A stretch of DNA of 64,000 bases from Pyramidobacter piscolens. GTDB taxonomy: Bacteria; Synergistota; Synergistia; Synergistales; Dethiosulfovibrionaceae. The stretch lies in the NCBI GenBank assembly GCA_004558205.1, contig SFDM01000005.1, positions 62,001-126,000 on the forward strand, in the 5' to 3' direction. The translations under genes and the position numbers were made by a program. The notes under the pieces are model-generated. The model did no database searches. It saw only the letters and a program-made list of their open reading frames with translations, and was not told the origin of the DNA. Shown here in pieces: positions 37,744 to 46,348 of this stretch; position 1 is the first letter of the stretch; each line of letters begins with the position of its first letter.

Positions 37744-38226
37744 ATGAGTAAAACCTTAGTGGCTTATTTCTCCTGCACCGGTGCTACGGAGAAGGTGGCG
37801 CGGAAACTGGCGGAGGTCGTGAAGGGCGATCTTTACAGGATCGAACCTGCCGTTCCCTATACAAACGCCGACCTGAACTGGCAGGACGCAAAGTCGCGCA
37901 GCTCCGTGGAAATGCGCGATAAGTCGTCCCGCCCGGAAATCAAGAAGACGGCGCCCGACATGAAGGACTATGACGTGGTTTACGTGGGCTTCCCCATCTG
38001 GTGGTACATTGCGCCGACCATCGTCAACACTTTTCTGGAAAGCTGCGATTTCTCGGGGAAGATCCTGATTCCCTTCGCCACCTCGGGCGGCAGCGATGTG
38101 GGCGAGACGGACAAATATCTGCGCGTTTCCTGCTCGAAGGAGACTCAATGGAAGCCCGCCAAAAGGTTCTCGAACTCAGTCCAGCCCGAAGCGCTCCGCA
38201 AATGGGTTGAGGGGCTGCACATTTAA
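37744..38226 (+). CDS. Flavodoxin
   Basis: The 160-residue electron carrier has the FMN phosphate loop VAYFSCTGATEKVA at the N-terminus, the isoalloxazine-flanking segment YVGFPIWWYIAPTIVNTFLE and a FATSGGSDVG loop. It belongs to the longer flavodoxin_4 type often paired with aldo/keto reductases. GGGAGG precedes the ATG. It shares the MerR-type promoter with the next gene (16 nt apart). Confidence 0.93.
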   Translation: MSKTLVAYFSCTGATEKVARKLAEVVKGDLYRIEPAVPYTNADLNWQDAKSRSSVEMRDKSSRPEIKKTAPDMKDYDVVYVGFPIWWYIAPTIVNTFLESCDFSGKILIPFATSGGSDVGETDKYLRVSCSKETQWKPAKRFSNSVQPEALRKWVEGLHI

Positions 38227-38242
38227 TAGGGGAGGATCAGAG

Positions 38243-39361
38243 ATGGCATATTTAGGCGAAGAGATCAAGAAACTGGGATTTGGCCTGATGCGTCTGCCCA
38301 AGAAGGGCGACGAGATCGACCTGGAGCAGACGAAACAGATGGTGGACCTCTTTTTGGAGGCGGGCTGCACCTATTTCGACACAGCCTGGGCCTATCCGGG
38401 AAGTGAAGAGGCCATACGCCGGGCGTTGGTGGAGCGCTGTCCCAGAGAGAAGTTCCAGCTGGCGACGAAAAACGCGGCGTGGATTAACTGCAAAACCCGC
38501 GAGGAAGCCGCTGCCCAGTTCGACACGTCCTTAAGGCAGACGGGCGCGGGCTATTTCGACTTCTATCTGCTGCACAATTTGGGCGAACACCGGACCAAGT
38601 TCTTTGACGACTTCGACATGTGGAATTTTGTGCAGGAGAAAAAGGCTCAGGGGCTGATCAGGCACGCGGGCTTTTCGTTCCATTCCACGCCGGAAGAGCT
38701 TGACGAAATCCTGACGGCCCATCCTGAGATGGAATTCGTGCAGCTGCAGATCAACTACGCCGACTGGGATTACCCGGCGGTGCAGTCCCGCCGCTGCTAC
38801 GAGATTGCGCGCAAACACGGCAAGCCCGTGGTGATCATGGAGCCCGTGAAGGGCGGCATGCTCGCCAACCCGCCCGAATCGGTTCAGAAGATCCTGAAGG
38901 ACGCCGAACCGGACATGTCGGTGCCCTCCTGGGGAATCCGCTTCGCCGCCGACCTGGAAGGCGTGGTCACCGTGCTGTCGGGCATGAGCAGCCTCGAGCA
39001 GATGAAGGACAACCTCTCTTACATGAAGAACTTCAAGGGCCTGACGGAATCGGAGCGGCACACGCTGGCGGCGGCGCGCGAAGAGCTGAAAAAGATTCCG
39101 CTGATCCCCTGCACAACCTGCAATTACTGCGCCAAGGTCTGTCCTCAGGACATCGGCATATCAGGTTCCTTCACGGCCATGAACTACATGACGCTCTATC
39201 ACGACCTGGCGGCGGCACAAAACCAGGAAAAGTGGCTGGTGGGCGGCCATGGCAGAAAGAAAGCCGTCCAGTGCATCAAATGCGGAAAGTGCGAGCAGGT
39301 CTGCCCCCAGCATATCTCCATCCGCGACGAACTGGCCAAAGCCGCCAGGACGCTGGGATAA
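38243..39361 (+). CDS. Aldo/keto reductase with C-terminal 4Fe-4S domain
   Basis: The 372-residue protein has an aldo/keto-reductase barrel starting GFGLMRLPKKGDEIDLEQ with the catalytic Asp-Tyr segment FDTAWAYPGSEEAI. A C-terminal ferredoxin-like tail has CTTCNYCAKVCP (about residue 290) and CIKCGKCEQVCP (about residue 342), enough Cys for iron-sulfur clusters. Electrons could come from the co-transcribed flavodoxin. Likely reduces aldehydes or quinones under stress, as implied by the MerR-type promoter. The ATG at 38243 follows GGGGAGG; the longer upstream frame lies in the flavodoxin gene. Confidence 0.92.
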   Translation: MAYLGEEIKKLGFGLMRLPKKGDEIDLEQTKQMVDLFLEAGCTYFDTAWAYPGSEEAIRRALVERCPREKFQLATKNAAWINCKTREEAAAQFDTSLRQTGAGYFDFYLLHNLGEHRTKFFDDFDMWNFVQEKKAQGLIRHAGFSFHSTPEELDEILTAHPEMEFVQLQINYADWDYPAVQSRRCYEIARKHGKPVVIMEPVKGGMLANPPESVQKILKDAEPDMSVPSWGIRFAADLEGVVTVLSGMSSLEQMKDNLSYMKNFKGLTESERHTLAAAREELKKIPLIPCTTCNYCAKVCPQDIGISGSFTAMNYMTLYHDLAAAQNQEKWLVGGHGRKKAVQCIKCGKCEQVCPQHISIRDELAKAARTLG

Positions 39362-39389
39362 GGGGCGGCGCCGCAGCGCGCGGGCGATC

Positions 39390-39430
39390 CATACGTGCCC
39401 ATTTTGCGTTTTTATTGCAAAATAGTATTA
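39390..39430 (+). repeat. 3' remnant of the ~158-bp repeat
   Basis: CGTGCCCATTTTGCGTTTTT then ATTGCAAAATAGTAT matches the right end of the full repeats at 25990 and 45897. A MITE begins right after it. Confidence 0.8.
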
Positions 39431-39526
39431 GAGCAATTTTCATAAAAGGGTTTATAAAGGGATATTCTAACCCCGTAAGCGACTGTTTTGCCGCTTCTGA
39501 CTACTGTTGCGCTTTTTGAAAATTGC
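39431..39526 (+). mobile_element. 94-bp MITE (copy 1)
   Basis: A core of 94 bp with 9-bp terminal inverted repeats GCAATTTTC/GAAAATTGC, flanked by TA on both sides (39429-39430, 39527-39528). It is identical over the core to an inverted copy at 46255-46348. It has no coding capacity. The left flank TAGAGCAATTT also occurs at the edge of the IS630 remnant at 60502, suggesting an IS630-type parent. Confidence 0.85.
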
Positions 39527-39723
39527 TAAGTCCTGGGTCCCAATGGGCAGTTCCAGAAGTTTTTCGGCCATTCTATTTCCCCCCCCTGCGATTTTTCTTA
39601 ATATCACAGACGCGGCGCTGGCAATTACTGAGGCGAAGCGCGCCAGGGCCGAAGATCAACGCGCTGATCGATCGGCTCGACGCCGCCCCGTGGCTGGCTT
39701 AAAGACTCGAGTTTTATATCATG

Positions 39724-39771
39724 ATAAAAAGAAGCGTTCCTGCGAGATTTTGCGAGGAACGCTTCTTTTTT
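39724..39771. terminator. Bidirectional hairpin terminator
   Basis: AAGAAGCGTTCCTGC and its partner GAGGAACGCTTCTT are flanked by A- and T-runs. A close copy lies at 42297. The 39531-39720 sequence holds no supportable gene. Confidence 0.75.
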
Positions 39772-39796
39772 TGCGTTATTTGCCTTTTATGGGGAA

Positions 39797-39812
39797 TGTT
39801 CCACGTGGAACA
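39797..39812. promoter_or_regulatory. Candidate parS site (perfect palindrome)
   Basis: TGTTCCACGTGGAACA, identical to the sites at 28502 and 62477, between the hairpin and the kinase promoter. Confidence 0.75.
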
Positions 39813-39837
39813 TTTTCCTGTGAAGCCGGAACTCCAA

Positions 39838-39868
39838 TTGATTAAAGAAGTAAAAGATATGATATAAT
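39838..39868 (+). promoter_or_regulatory. Promoter of the hybrid kinase gene
   Basis: TTGATT and TATAAT are separated by 19 nt in an A/T-rich stretch about 105 nt before the ATG at 39973. Confidence 0.5.
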
Positions 39869-39972
39869 AGAAAAAGTTAAGATTAAAATTCATCAGAGAT
39901 GGTTTTCCCAGCCTTTTCTGAAGGACGCTGAACGGCTTCGCTGAATAGGCCGCGAGATTTTGAAAGGATAAC

Positions 39973-42114
39973 ATGAACGAATATGTCGAAAAGCTGAAGA
40001 ACTATTGTACACCCATGCTTTTGTTCCTGCTGATCACCCTCAGCGTCGGGCGTTTTTTCCTGCGTTCAAACGACGCGGTGGAGAGATCGGCCCGCAAGCA
40101 TCTGTCCGACACGTCGGCAAGCCAGTCCGTCGCTTTTAATCAAAAGCTCGGCGGTATGTACGCCGCCCTGGAAGCCTTCGCCGCCGGCCTGGGCGACTGG
40201 AAACAGGCCGACCGGGAGCGCGCGCTTTCCAGCATGAACTCCCTGCGCCGCGCCTTCGGTTTCGATTATGTGGTCGCCGTCGATCACAGGGGACGGGGCA
40301 TGAACCACCTGGGGCGGGCGGGCATCGACCTCTCGAAAAGAGGCTATTTCAGGCAAAGCATGGAGGGAAAGCGCGCCATTGCCCACATCCTTTCGGGGGC
40401 CGTGGACAGGGCAAACTCCTTCATCGGTATTTCAGTGCCCATCCGAGATAGCGCTTATGGCGTAGCTGGCGTGCTGTACGCCAGCTACAGGACCCGGAAC
40501 TTTATCGGCCTGTTCACCGCTCTTTCCAGCGCGCGGGCCGGACGTTCCTACCTGGCGGACCCCGGCGGGAAGGTGATCGTGGCGTCCACGCCGCTCGGGG
40601 ACGGGGAAGGCTGCCCCTCAGCCAACATCTTCGAAAAATTTGCCCGGATTCGTGATTCCGCGAGGAACCTGGACGAGATCAAAGCCGACCTGGCCCAAAA
40701 ACGCACGAACACGGTCACTTATTCCTTGAATGGCGTGCCGTTCTGCGCGTCCTACACGCCTCTGGGGGCTGAAAACTGCGACTGGTACGTGGTCAACGTG
40801 GCAGAGCGCTCGGCCGCGGACGACACGGAAGCGCTGATCTCGGGCTACGCGAAGGCGATGCTCCTCCAGCTTCTGCTGCTGGGCACGCTGCTGCTCCTTT
40901 ACACGTCCCGCCAGACCAGCCTGCGTTTCCGCCTTGCCGCCGCCGCCCGGGAAGCCCGGGACGCCAACCGCGCCAAAAGCGCCTTCATCTCGCGCATGTC
41001 TCACGAGATCAGGACGCCGCTGAACGCCGTCATAGGCATGACCCTGCTGGCCCAGCAGAATTACCGCGACATCGACAAAGTCAAGAGCTGCCTGTCCAAA
41101 ATCGCCCTTTCGTCTCGCATGCTGCTGAACATCGTCAACGATATCCTGGACATGTCGGCCATCGAGAGCCGGAAGCTGGTCATCGCGAGTCTGGATTTCA
41201 ACCTGGACGAGCTGCTGTCGTCGCTGAACGCCATCTACGCCGAACAGTGCCGCGCCAGGGGCGTGGCCTTCACCGTGGACAGCGCGGATGCCGGGGGCCG
41301 CTGGTTTAAGGGCGACGGGCTGCGCCTGAATCAGATTCTGCTCAATCTGCTTTCTAACGCCGTGAAGTTCACCGAAGCGGGCGGCAGCGTGGCTTTGAAA
41401 GTCTCCCGGGTTGCAAAGGGCGGCGCGGCGCCGCGGCTGCGCTTCGAAGTCTGCGACAGCGGCTGCGGTATGAGCGGCGACATGCTGGCGCGCCTTTTCA
41501 AACCCTTTGAGCGCGAAAAGGGCGCCCAGGGGCAGAAATACGCCGGCACGGGGCTTGGCATGTCCATCGTCTGGAACCTGGTGAAGCTCATGGGCGGCAC
41601 GATCGCCGTGAAAAGCGCCGAGGGCGCCGGCACGGCGGTTACGGTGGAACTGCCCTTCGAGGAGGGCGGCGGCGGGGCCGGGGCGGAGACGAAGGGCGCT
41701 TTTGATTTCACAGGGAAGCGCGTCCTGGTGGCGGAGGACAACGAGATGAATCGGGAGATCGCCAGGGAACTTCTGCGCTCCGTGGGGTGCGATGTGACCT
41801 GCGCCGTGAACGGCGAGGAAGCCGTCAGGATTTTTGAGGCGTCGGCCCCGGGCAGCTTCGACGCGGTGCTCATGGATATTCAGATGCCCGTCATGGACGG
41901 CTTCGAGGCCACGCGGCGCATCCGCCGTCTGGGGCGCTCCGATTCCCAGGCCATCCCCATTATCGCCTTGACCGCCAACGCCTTTTCCGACGACGAAGAA
42001 CGCTCAAAAGGAGCGGGCGTCGACGCTTACGTGACGAAACCCACCGCCCCCGCCGCGCTCTTCAAAGTTCTGGCGCAGCGTATGGGGCGGGGCGATAATA
42101 CCCATTATCCATAG
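39973..42114 (+). CDS. Membrane hybrid sensor histidine kinase
   Basis: The 713-residue protein has transmembrane helix 1 (about residues 14-30), a large periplasmic Cache-like sensor (to about 290; DYVVAVDHRGRG and GISVPIRDSAYGVAGV are Cache-like), helix 2 (about 292-312), and a HisKA domain with phospho-acceptor H344 (SHEIRTPLNAVIG). A HATPase domain (LLSNAVKFTE, GTGLGMSIV) and a C-terminal receiver with phospho-acceptor D635 (MDIQMPVMDG) follow. It lacks an HPt domain and there is no partner regulator nearby, so output passes to a protein elsewhere. GAAAGG precedes the ATG. The gene is bracketed by paired hairpin/parS-like repeats. Signal unknown; Cache domains usually bind small acids or amino acids. 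Confidence 0.93.
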   Translation: MNEYVEKLKNYCTPMLLFLLITLSVGRFFLRSNDAVERSARKHLSDTSASQSVAFNQKLGGMYAALEAFAAGLGDWKQADRERALSSMNSLRRAFGFDYVVAVDHRGRGMNHLGRAGIDLSKRGYFRQSMEGKRAIAHILSGAVDRANSFIGISVPIRDSAYGVAGVLYASYRTRNFIGLFTALSSARAGRSYLADPGGKVIVASTPLGDGEGCPSANIFEKFARIRDSARNLDEIKADLAQKRTNTVTYSLNGVPFCASYTPLGAENCDWYVVNVAERSAADDTEALISGYAKAMLLQLLLLGTLLLLYTSRQTSLRFRLAAAAREARDANRAKSAFISRMSHEIRTPLNAVIGMTLLAQQNYRDIDKVKSCLSKIALSSRMLLNIVNDILDMSAIESRKLVIASLDFNLDELLSSLNAIYAEQCRARGVAFTVDSADAGGRWFKGDGLRLNQILLNLLSNAVKFTEAGGSVALKVSRVAKGGAAPRLRFEVCDSGCGMSGDMLARLFKPFEREKGAQGQKYAGTGLGMSIVWNLVKLMGGTIAVKSAEGAGTAVTVELPFEEGGGGAGAETKGAFDFTGKRVLVAEDNEMNREIARELLRSVGCDVTCAVNGEEAVRIFEASAPGSFDAVLMDIQMPVMDGFEATRRIRRLGRSDSQAIPIIALTANAFSDDEERSKGAGVDAYVTKPTAPAALFKVLAQRMGRGDNTHYP

Positions 42115-42268
42115 AACAGCTGAACTAACGTCCGAGGCCGGCCCGAGGGGCCATCCAGTCGCTCAAGACTATCTCGGCCTGTTCGGCCTGCCTATACTCG
42201 CTTGGTGGATACCCCTCGGGCCGTCCCCTCCGTGCCTATTTTGCGTTTTTATTGCAAAGTAGTATAAA
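42109..42268 (+). repeat. Dispersed ~158-bp stem-forming repeat (copy B)
   Basis: Starts ATAGAACAGCTGAAC and ends TTTTATTGCAAAGTAGTAT. Here the pairing GGCCCGAGGGG/CCCCTCGGGCC is perfect. It overlaps the stop region of the kinase gene, whose last residues NTHYP are read from the junction. Confidence 0.9.
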
Positions 42269-42296
42269 TTGAAATGCTCAAACTGATTAAACGCTG

Positions 42297-42348
42297 AAAA
42301 AAAAGAAGCGTTCCCGGGAGGTTTTGCAGGGAACGCTTCTTTTTTTTC
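42297..42348. terminator. Bidirectional terminator between kinase and autotransporter
   Basis: GAAGCGTTCCCGGGAG and a partner GCAGGGAACGCTTC are flanked by A8 and T8. It serves the convergent kinase and autotransporter genes and is a copy of the hairpin at 39724. Confidence 0.85.
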
Positions 42349-42364
42349 AGTTATACTAATTATC

Positions 42365-42401
42365 AATAGAACAGCTGAACTAACGTCCAGGGCCGGCCCC
42401 T
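42365..42401 (+). repeat. 5' fragment of the ~158-bp repeat
   Basis: ATAGAACAGCTGAACTAACG then TCC-GGGCCGGCCC, after which the match stops. Confidence 0.8.
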
Positions 42402-42446
42402 TAGCAGGCATTCATTATTTCAGTTGGCTATTGGTATTAAAAGACA

Positions 42447-42462
42447 TGTTCCGCGTGGAACA
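42447..42462. promoter_or_regulatory. parS-like site (one base off)
   Basis: TGTTCCGCGTGGAACA differs from the perfect palindrome by one base. Its flank (CATTTTCC) is shared with the site at 39797. Confidence 0.5.
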
Positions 42463-42475
42463 TTTTCCGGGGAGA

Positions 42476-45400
42476 TCAGAACTCCCATTTTAGGAGGGCG
42501 CTGCCTCCGATGTCTTTCTGTCCGCTGCTGAACTGGCCTTTCAAGTTCAGCTTCAGCGTAAAGTCTTTCTTTTTTGCCTCGAAGCTCAGGGACGTTCGGA
42601 AGCTGTTCTCGTCGGTCACTGTCGTCAGAAATTCGCTGGGACTGCCGGACAGCGCGGATGCTCGACTGCGATAGTCCAGGTCGCCCGCGGCGCGCACGTA
42701 GGCTACCTCAAGACTGGGGCTCAGATTCCAGCCGCTTCCAGCGGTCTTGCAGTACCAATCGAACTTCACGCCCAGAGGGAAGGTCCATTGGTTTATGCCT
42801 TCGCTCTCGCCCCGATAGTCCAGGCTTCCGTTTTTCAGCATGTCGTAGCCGCTCTCCGAATAGTGGGTGAAACGCACTCCGATAAAGGGCGCGATTCTCA
42901 TATGACCATTGTCGTAGAGCGCGTTGTAATAGCCCTTCAGACCCAGGCTGGCCACCTGGCTGCGCATGTCGTTGACCCTGTAGGCGTTGCTGCCGTCGGC
43001 GGCGTTCATGTTGTTCTTCAGCCAGTGGACGCTAGCCGTACCCGTCATGTCCCACTTCCCCAGACGCCGGCCGGCGTAGGCCGCCAGACCGATATACTTG
43101 CCGTCGGCGCTGGCGCCGCTCCATTGGCCCTTGCCGTCGCTTTCGTACTTGCCCAGGTCCAGCGCCAGGCCGATAGCCGTTCCATTTTTCGACTGATCGG
43201 CGCCGATGGTCACACCATAGACCGTAGTGTCCATGTCCTGCCTTTTATCGCCGATTTTCATGCCATCCACTCGGTTCTTGCCGTAGTTCATGGCCGCCCA
43301 GACGGAACGGCTCTTGTCGCCGCGGGGCAGGAAGCCCATGGCCGCCGCCTTGGCAAGACCGGCGCCGCCCATCTCGCCCTGCAGGAGGCTCAGAACCCGC
43401 GCGCCCGTATTCTCCATAAAGGCGCCGGTGATGACCAGGGCCGTGCCTCCCGTGGACAGAAAACGCGGTTTGAAGCTGGGAGTGGGAGTTCCCGTCAGCG
43501 TCAGCACGCCGCCGGCCCAGCTGCTGAATTCAGTATAGTCCGTCGAGCCGTCGGTGATCTTCCACAGCTTCGCGTCGCCGTAACCGGCGAAGCCCGTCAG
43601 AACCTTGTAGCTGCAGTCCAGCGCCGCGCCCTCCACCTTCAGGACCGCGCCCCCGGCTACCGTCAGAGTGGCTGCGCCGTCGCCCGTCACGGCGAAGCCG
43701 GACTGAGCCGCCGCGCCGTTGATGATCAGCGTGGAGCCAGCCTGAGCCTCGAAGGTCCCCGTCACGGTGATTCCATTCGTGAATTTGGCGCTGCCGCCCG
43801 AAAGCGTCAGGCGCCCCGTCGTAATGGAATCGGAGCCTCCAAAGATGTAGTCTCCGCCCGTCACGGTCATGGCCGCTGGGTATACCGAACCGGAGACGGC
43901 CACGTTTTTGTTCTCCGCCGCGCCGCTGAAGGTCACGCTGTCGCTGGCGTAAAAGACGTCGGGGCTGTGGCTGCTGTCGTTCAGCCAGCCTCCACTGTAG
44001 TTTTCCCAGCGGTCTTCTTCCGCGCCGTTCCAGGTAAGCTTGGCGGTCTGTGCCGTCAGAGTCAATATTTTGTAACCGTCAACGTCGCTGCTGGTCACTG
44101 AACCATCGCGATATTTCGCGGCGTTGAAGTTGCCGATGCCGTCGATGTTGCCGTCATTTCCGACGCGCATGAAGTCCGCCCGCAGGGAACCATCGGCGCC
44201 GAATTCTGCCGCGGAGACCCTCAGGTCTACAGAAACTGCTTTGTCAGTGCTGAGGCCTTTACCGATGTACAGATTCTTCGCTCGGATGGTGAAAAGATCC
44301 TCGCTGACGGAGGATGCGGAAACCGTCAGGGAGCCGACGCCGAGCCCGACGCTCTGGTCGCCGCTGACGGTAAATTCTACGCCGTGATCCGCCGACAGGT
44401 TCTTTGACCGGACGATGATGGAGCCATTTTCCGAATAGACGTCGGATCGGGCGCCGCTAAAATTGATGTCTTTGTCCGCCGAGAGTTCCACGTCGTTCAC
44501 GGCGTAGATCGCTCCGCCTTTGACGTCGAAGCCCTCCCGTACCGTCAGAGTGGTGGCGAAAGAGATGTCGCCGCTTGCCGAGAGCGTGGCGCCGCCATAG
44601 GAATAAATCGCTCCGCCTTTGAGCCAGTCTCCGTATATACTATTCGCCCCAAGATCGGTGCTAATGGAAATGTCGTTTGAAAAGGTCATATCCCCGCCCG
44701 CGTTCAGTACAACGCCGTTGCCGCGAATCAGGCCGCCGGTGATTTGTGCAAAGTTGTGGTTGCCTGGAACCGTGACACTGACTTTGTTTCCCTCGAAAAG
44801 AAGGTCGCCCGACCGGGCTGTCAGCGTGATATTATATGGGGAATAAATCAGACCGCCCGAAATCTGCGAACCTCTAGGGTTAATCGATCTCGTGCTGCTT
44901 TCCGCGCTGACCGTCATATTCTTAAAACAAAGGGATTGGCCGGCGGAGATCGTCACGCTGCCATCACTTCCGTAGATCAGGCCGCCTGTAACGTTAGCTA
45001 TACCAGAATTTGACGCGTATATTTCGTTGTTTTCAAAGACCACGTCCTGCAGCTCGGACGTCAGCGCCGCCTGTCCGCCAGCCCAGACGAGACCGCCGTT
45101 CACAGCTCCGGCTACGTTCTCAACCTTGTTGTTCTTAAAGGCGAGGGACTCTCTTTTCGACGTCAGCGCGACCTGGCTGCCAGTGCCAGTGGTATACACC
45201 GTACGCACCAATCCGCCCGAGACAGAGTTGGCGTCGGCGCTGACGCTGTTGCGTTCCATGGAAATCTCCGCCGCGGAGATTTCCACAGAACCTTGGGTGC
45301 TGATAGTCGTGCTGGGCTGCTCGTTATCTGACACATTGACACGGAGATCGCTGAAGTTCAGCTTTCCAGAGAAGTCCATGCTGATGTCCATGCTGATGTC

Positions 45401-45775
45401 CACGCTCGTGCTATTATTCAGCGACGTGCTGATCAGGCTTGCGGCGGAGTTGGAGCTGATGTCGAAACTTTTCATGATCAGGTTGTCGCCGAAGATGATC
45501 AGAGAGGTGTCGAGGCTGGAGAGGAACATGGGAATAGTTCTGTCGCCGGAACCGATCAGGGCATGGCCGCCGGGGTTCTATACCTCTCCGCTGCCGCAAA
45601 TCTGCACGTCATGGCTGACCGTAACGTCGCCCGAAGCGAGAGCGGCATTCAGTTCTTCATACTCCATATACTCTATGGCATAGGCTGGCGCGGCCAGCAT
45701 CAGAAGGATGGCCGAGAGTCCGAGCGCCCGAGCGGAACGCGATATTTTATACCTTTTGTGGTTCTGTTTCATCAT
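42476..45775 (-). pseudogene. Type V autotransporter with an in-frame amber stop
   Basis: The first 65 codons (45775 to 45581) encode a signal peptide (ILLMLAAPAYA cleavage) and the start of the passenger. An in-frame TAG follows GSGEV at 45578-45580, and the same frame stays open to 42476, giving 1099 residues without the stop. The passenger is beta-helical, with repeated GGLIY/GGAIY plus F-x-N turns as in pertactin- or Pmp-like proteins. The last ~270 residues form a beta-barrel ending in Phe (LLKWEF). Export and outer-membrane insertion follow the type Va route. A downstream restart at MFLSSLDT would lack the signal peptide. Either a recent pseudogene or an amber-suppressed gene. Confidence 0.85.
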
Positions 45776-45896
45776 ACACGCCTCCTTGATAATGGTATTT
45801 ACCCTAAAGCTTCCTCCATTGATACCTTTTTTACTGTCTATGATTGGGGCGAAGATGAAAATTTGCCGCCTTTCCCCGTTGATTTATGCTAATTAT

Positions 45897-46054
45897 CCAT
45901 AGAACAGCTGAACTAACGTCCGGGGCCGGCCCGAAGGTCATCCAATCGCTCAAGACTATCTCGGCCTGTTCGGCCTGCCTATACTCGCTTGGTGGATACC
46001 CCTCGGGCCGTCCCCTCCGTGCCCATTTTGCATTTTTATCGCAAAGCAGTATTA
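45897..46054 (+). repeat. Dispersed ~158-bp stem-forming repeat (copy C)
   Basis: Starts CCATAGAACAGCTGAACTAA and ends TTTTTATCGCAAAGCAGTAT. The left stem arm is altered (GGCCCGAAGGTC), so pairing with CCCCTCGGGCC is partial. Confidence 0.9.
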
Positions 46055-46137
46055 CGCCGATTTCCCTGCGGCCGGAAATCGTTTTGGAGCCGCTGTTTCT
46101 TTAACCTCATAGAACTTCTTTGTTGTACGGCCAGATC

Positions 46138-46250
46138 TGGCATCCGGGAACGGCCCGAGGGGCCGCGCAGTCGCTTGGGACTAGCTCGGCCTTCGGCTTG
46201 CCCATGCTCGGCTGGAGGATACCCATCGAGCCGCCCCCTTGGAGTGGATT
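46138..46250 (+). repeat. Diverged relative of the ~158-bp repeat
   Basis: ACGGCCCGAGGGGCCGCGCA and later GGAGGATACCCATCGAGCC follow the same plan as the full copies but with many changes. A MITE abuts its right end. Confidence 0.6.
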
Positions 46251-46254
46251 TAGA

Positions 46255-46348
46255 GCAATTTTCAAAAAGCGCAACAGTAGTCAGAAGCGGCAAAACAGTC
46301 GCTTACGGGGTTAGAATATCCCTTTATAAACCCTTTTATGAAAATTGC
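46255..46348 (-). mobile_element. 94-bp MITE (copy 2)
   Basis: The inverted, identical core of the element at 39433-39526. Its right end lies inside the giant gene's reading frame and supplies the last codons (Gln-Phe-Ser) and the TAA stop of that gene. Confidence 0.85.

Noticed and set aside
42788..44101. 437-codon plus-strand frame opposite the autotransporter
   Set aside because: Antisense artefact; the autotransporter frame has signal peptide, beta-helix repeats and barrel.
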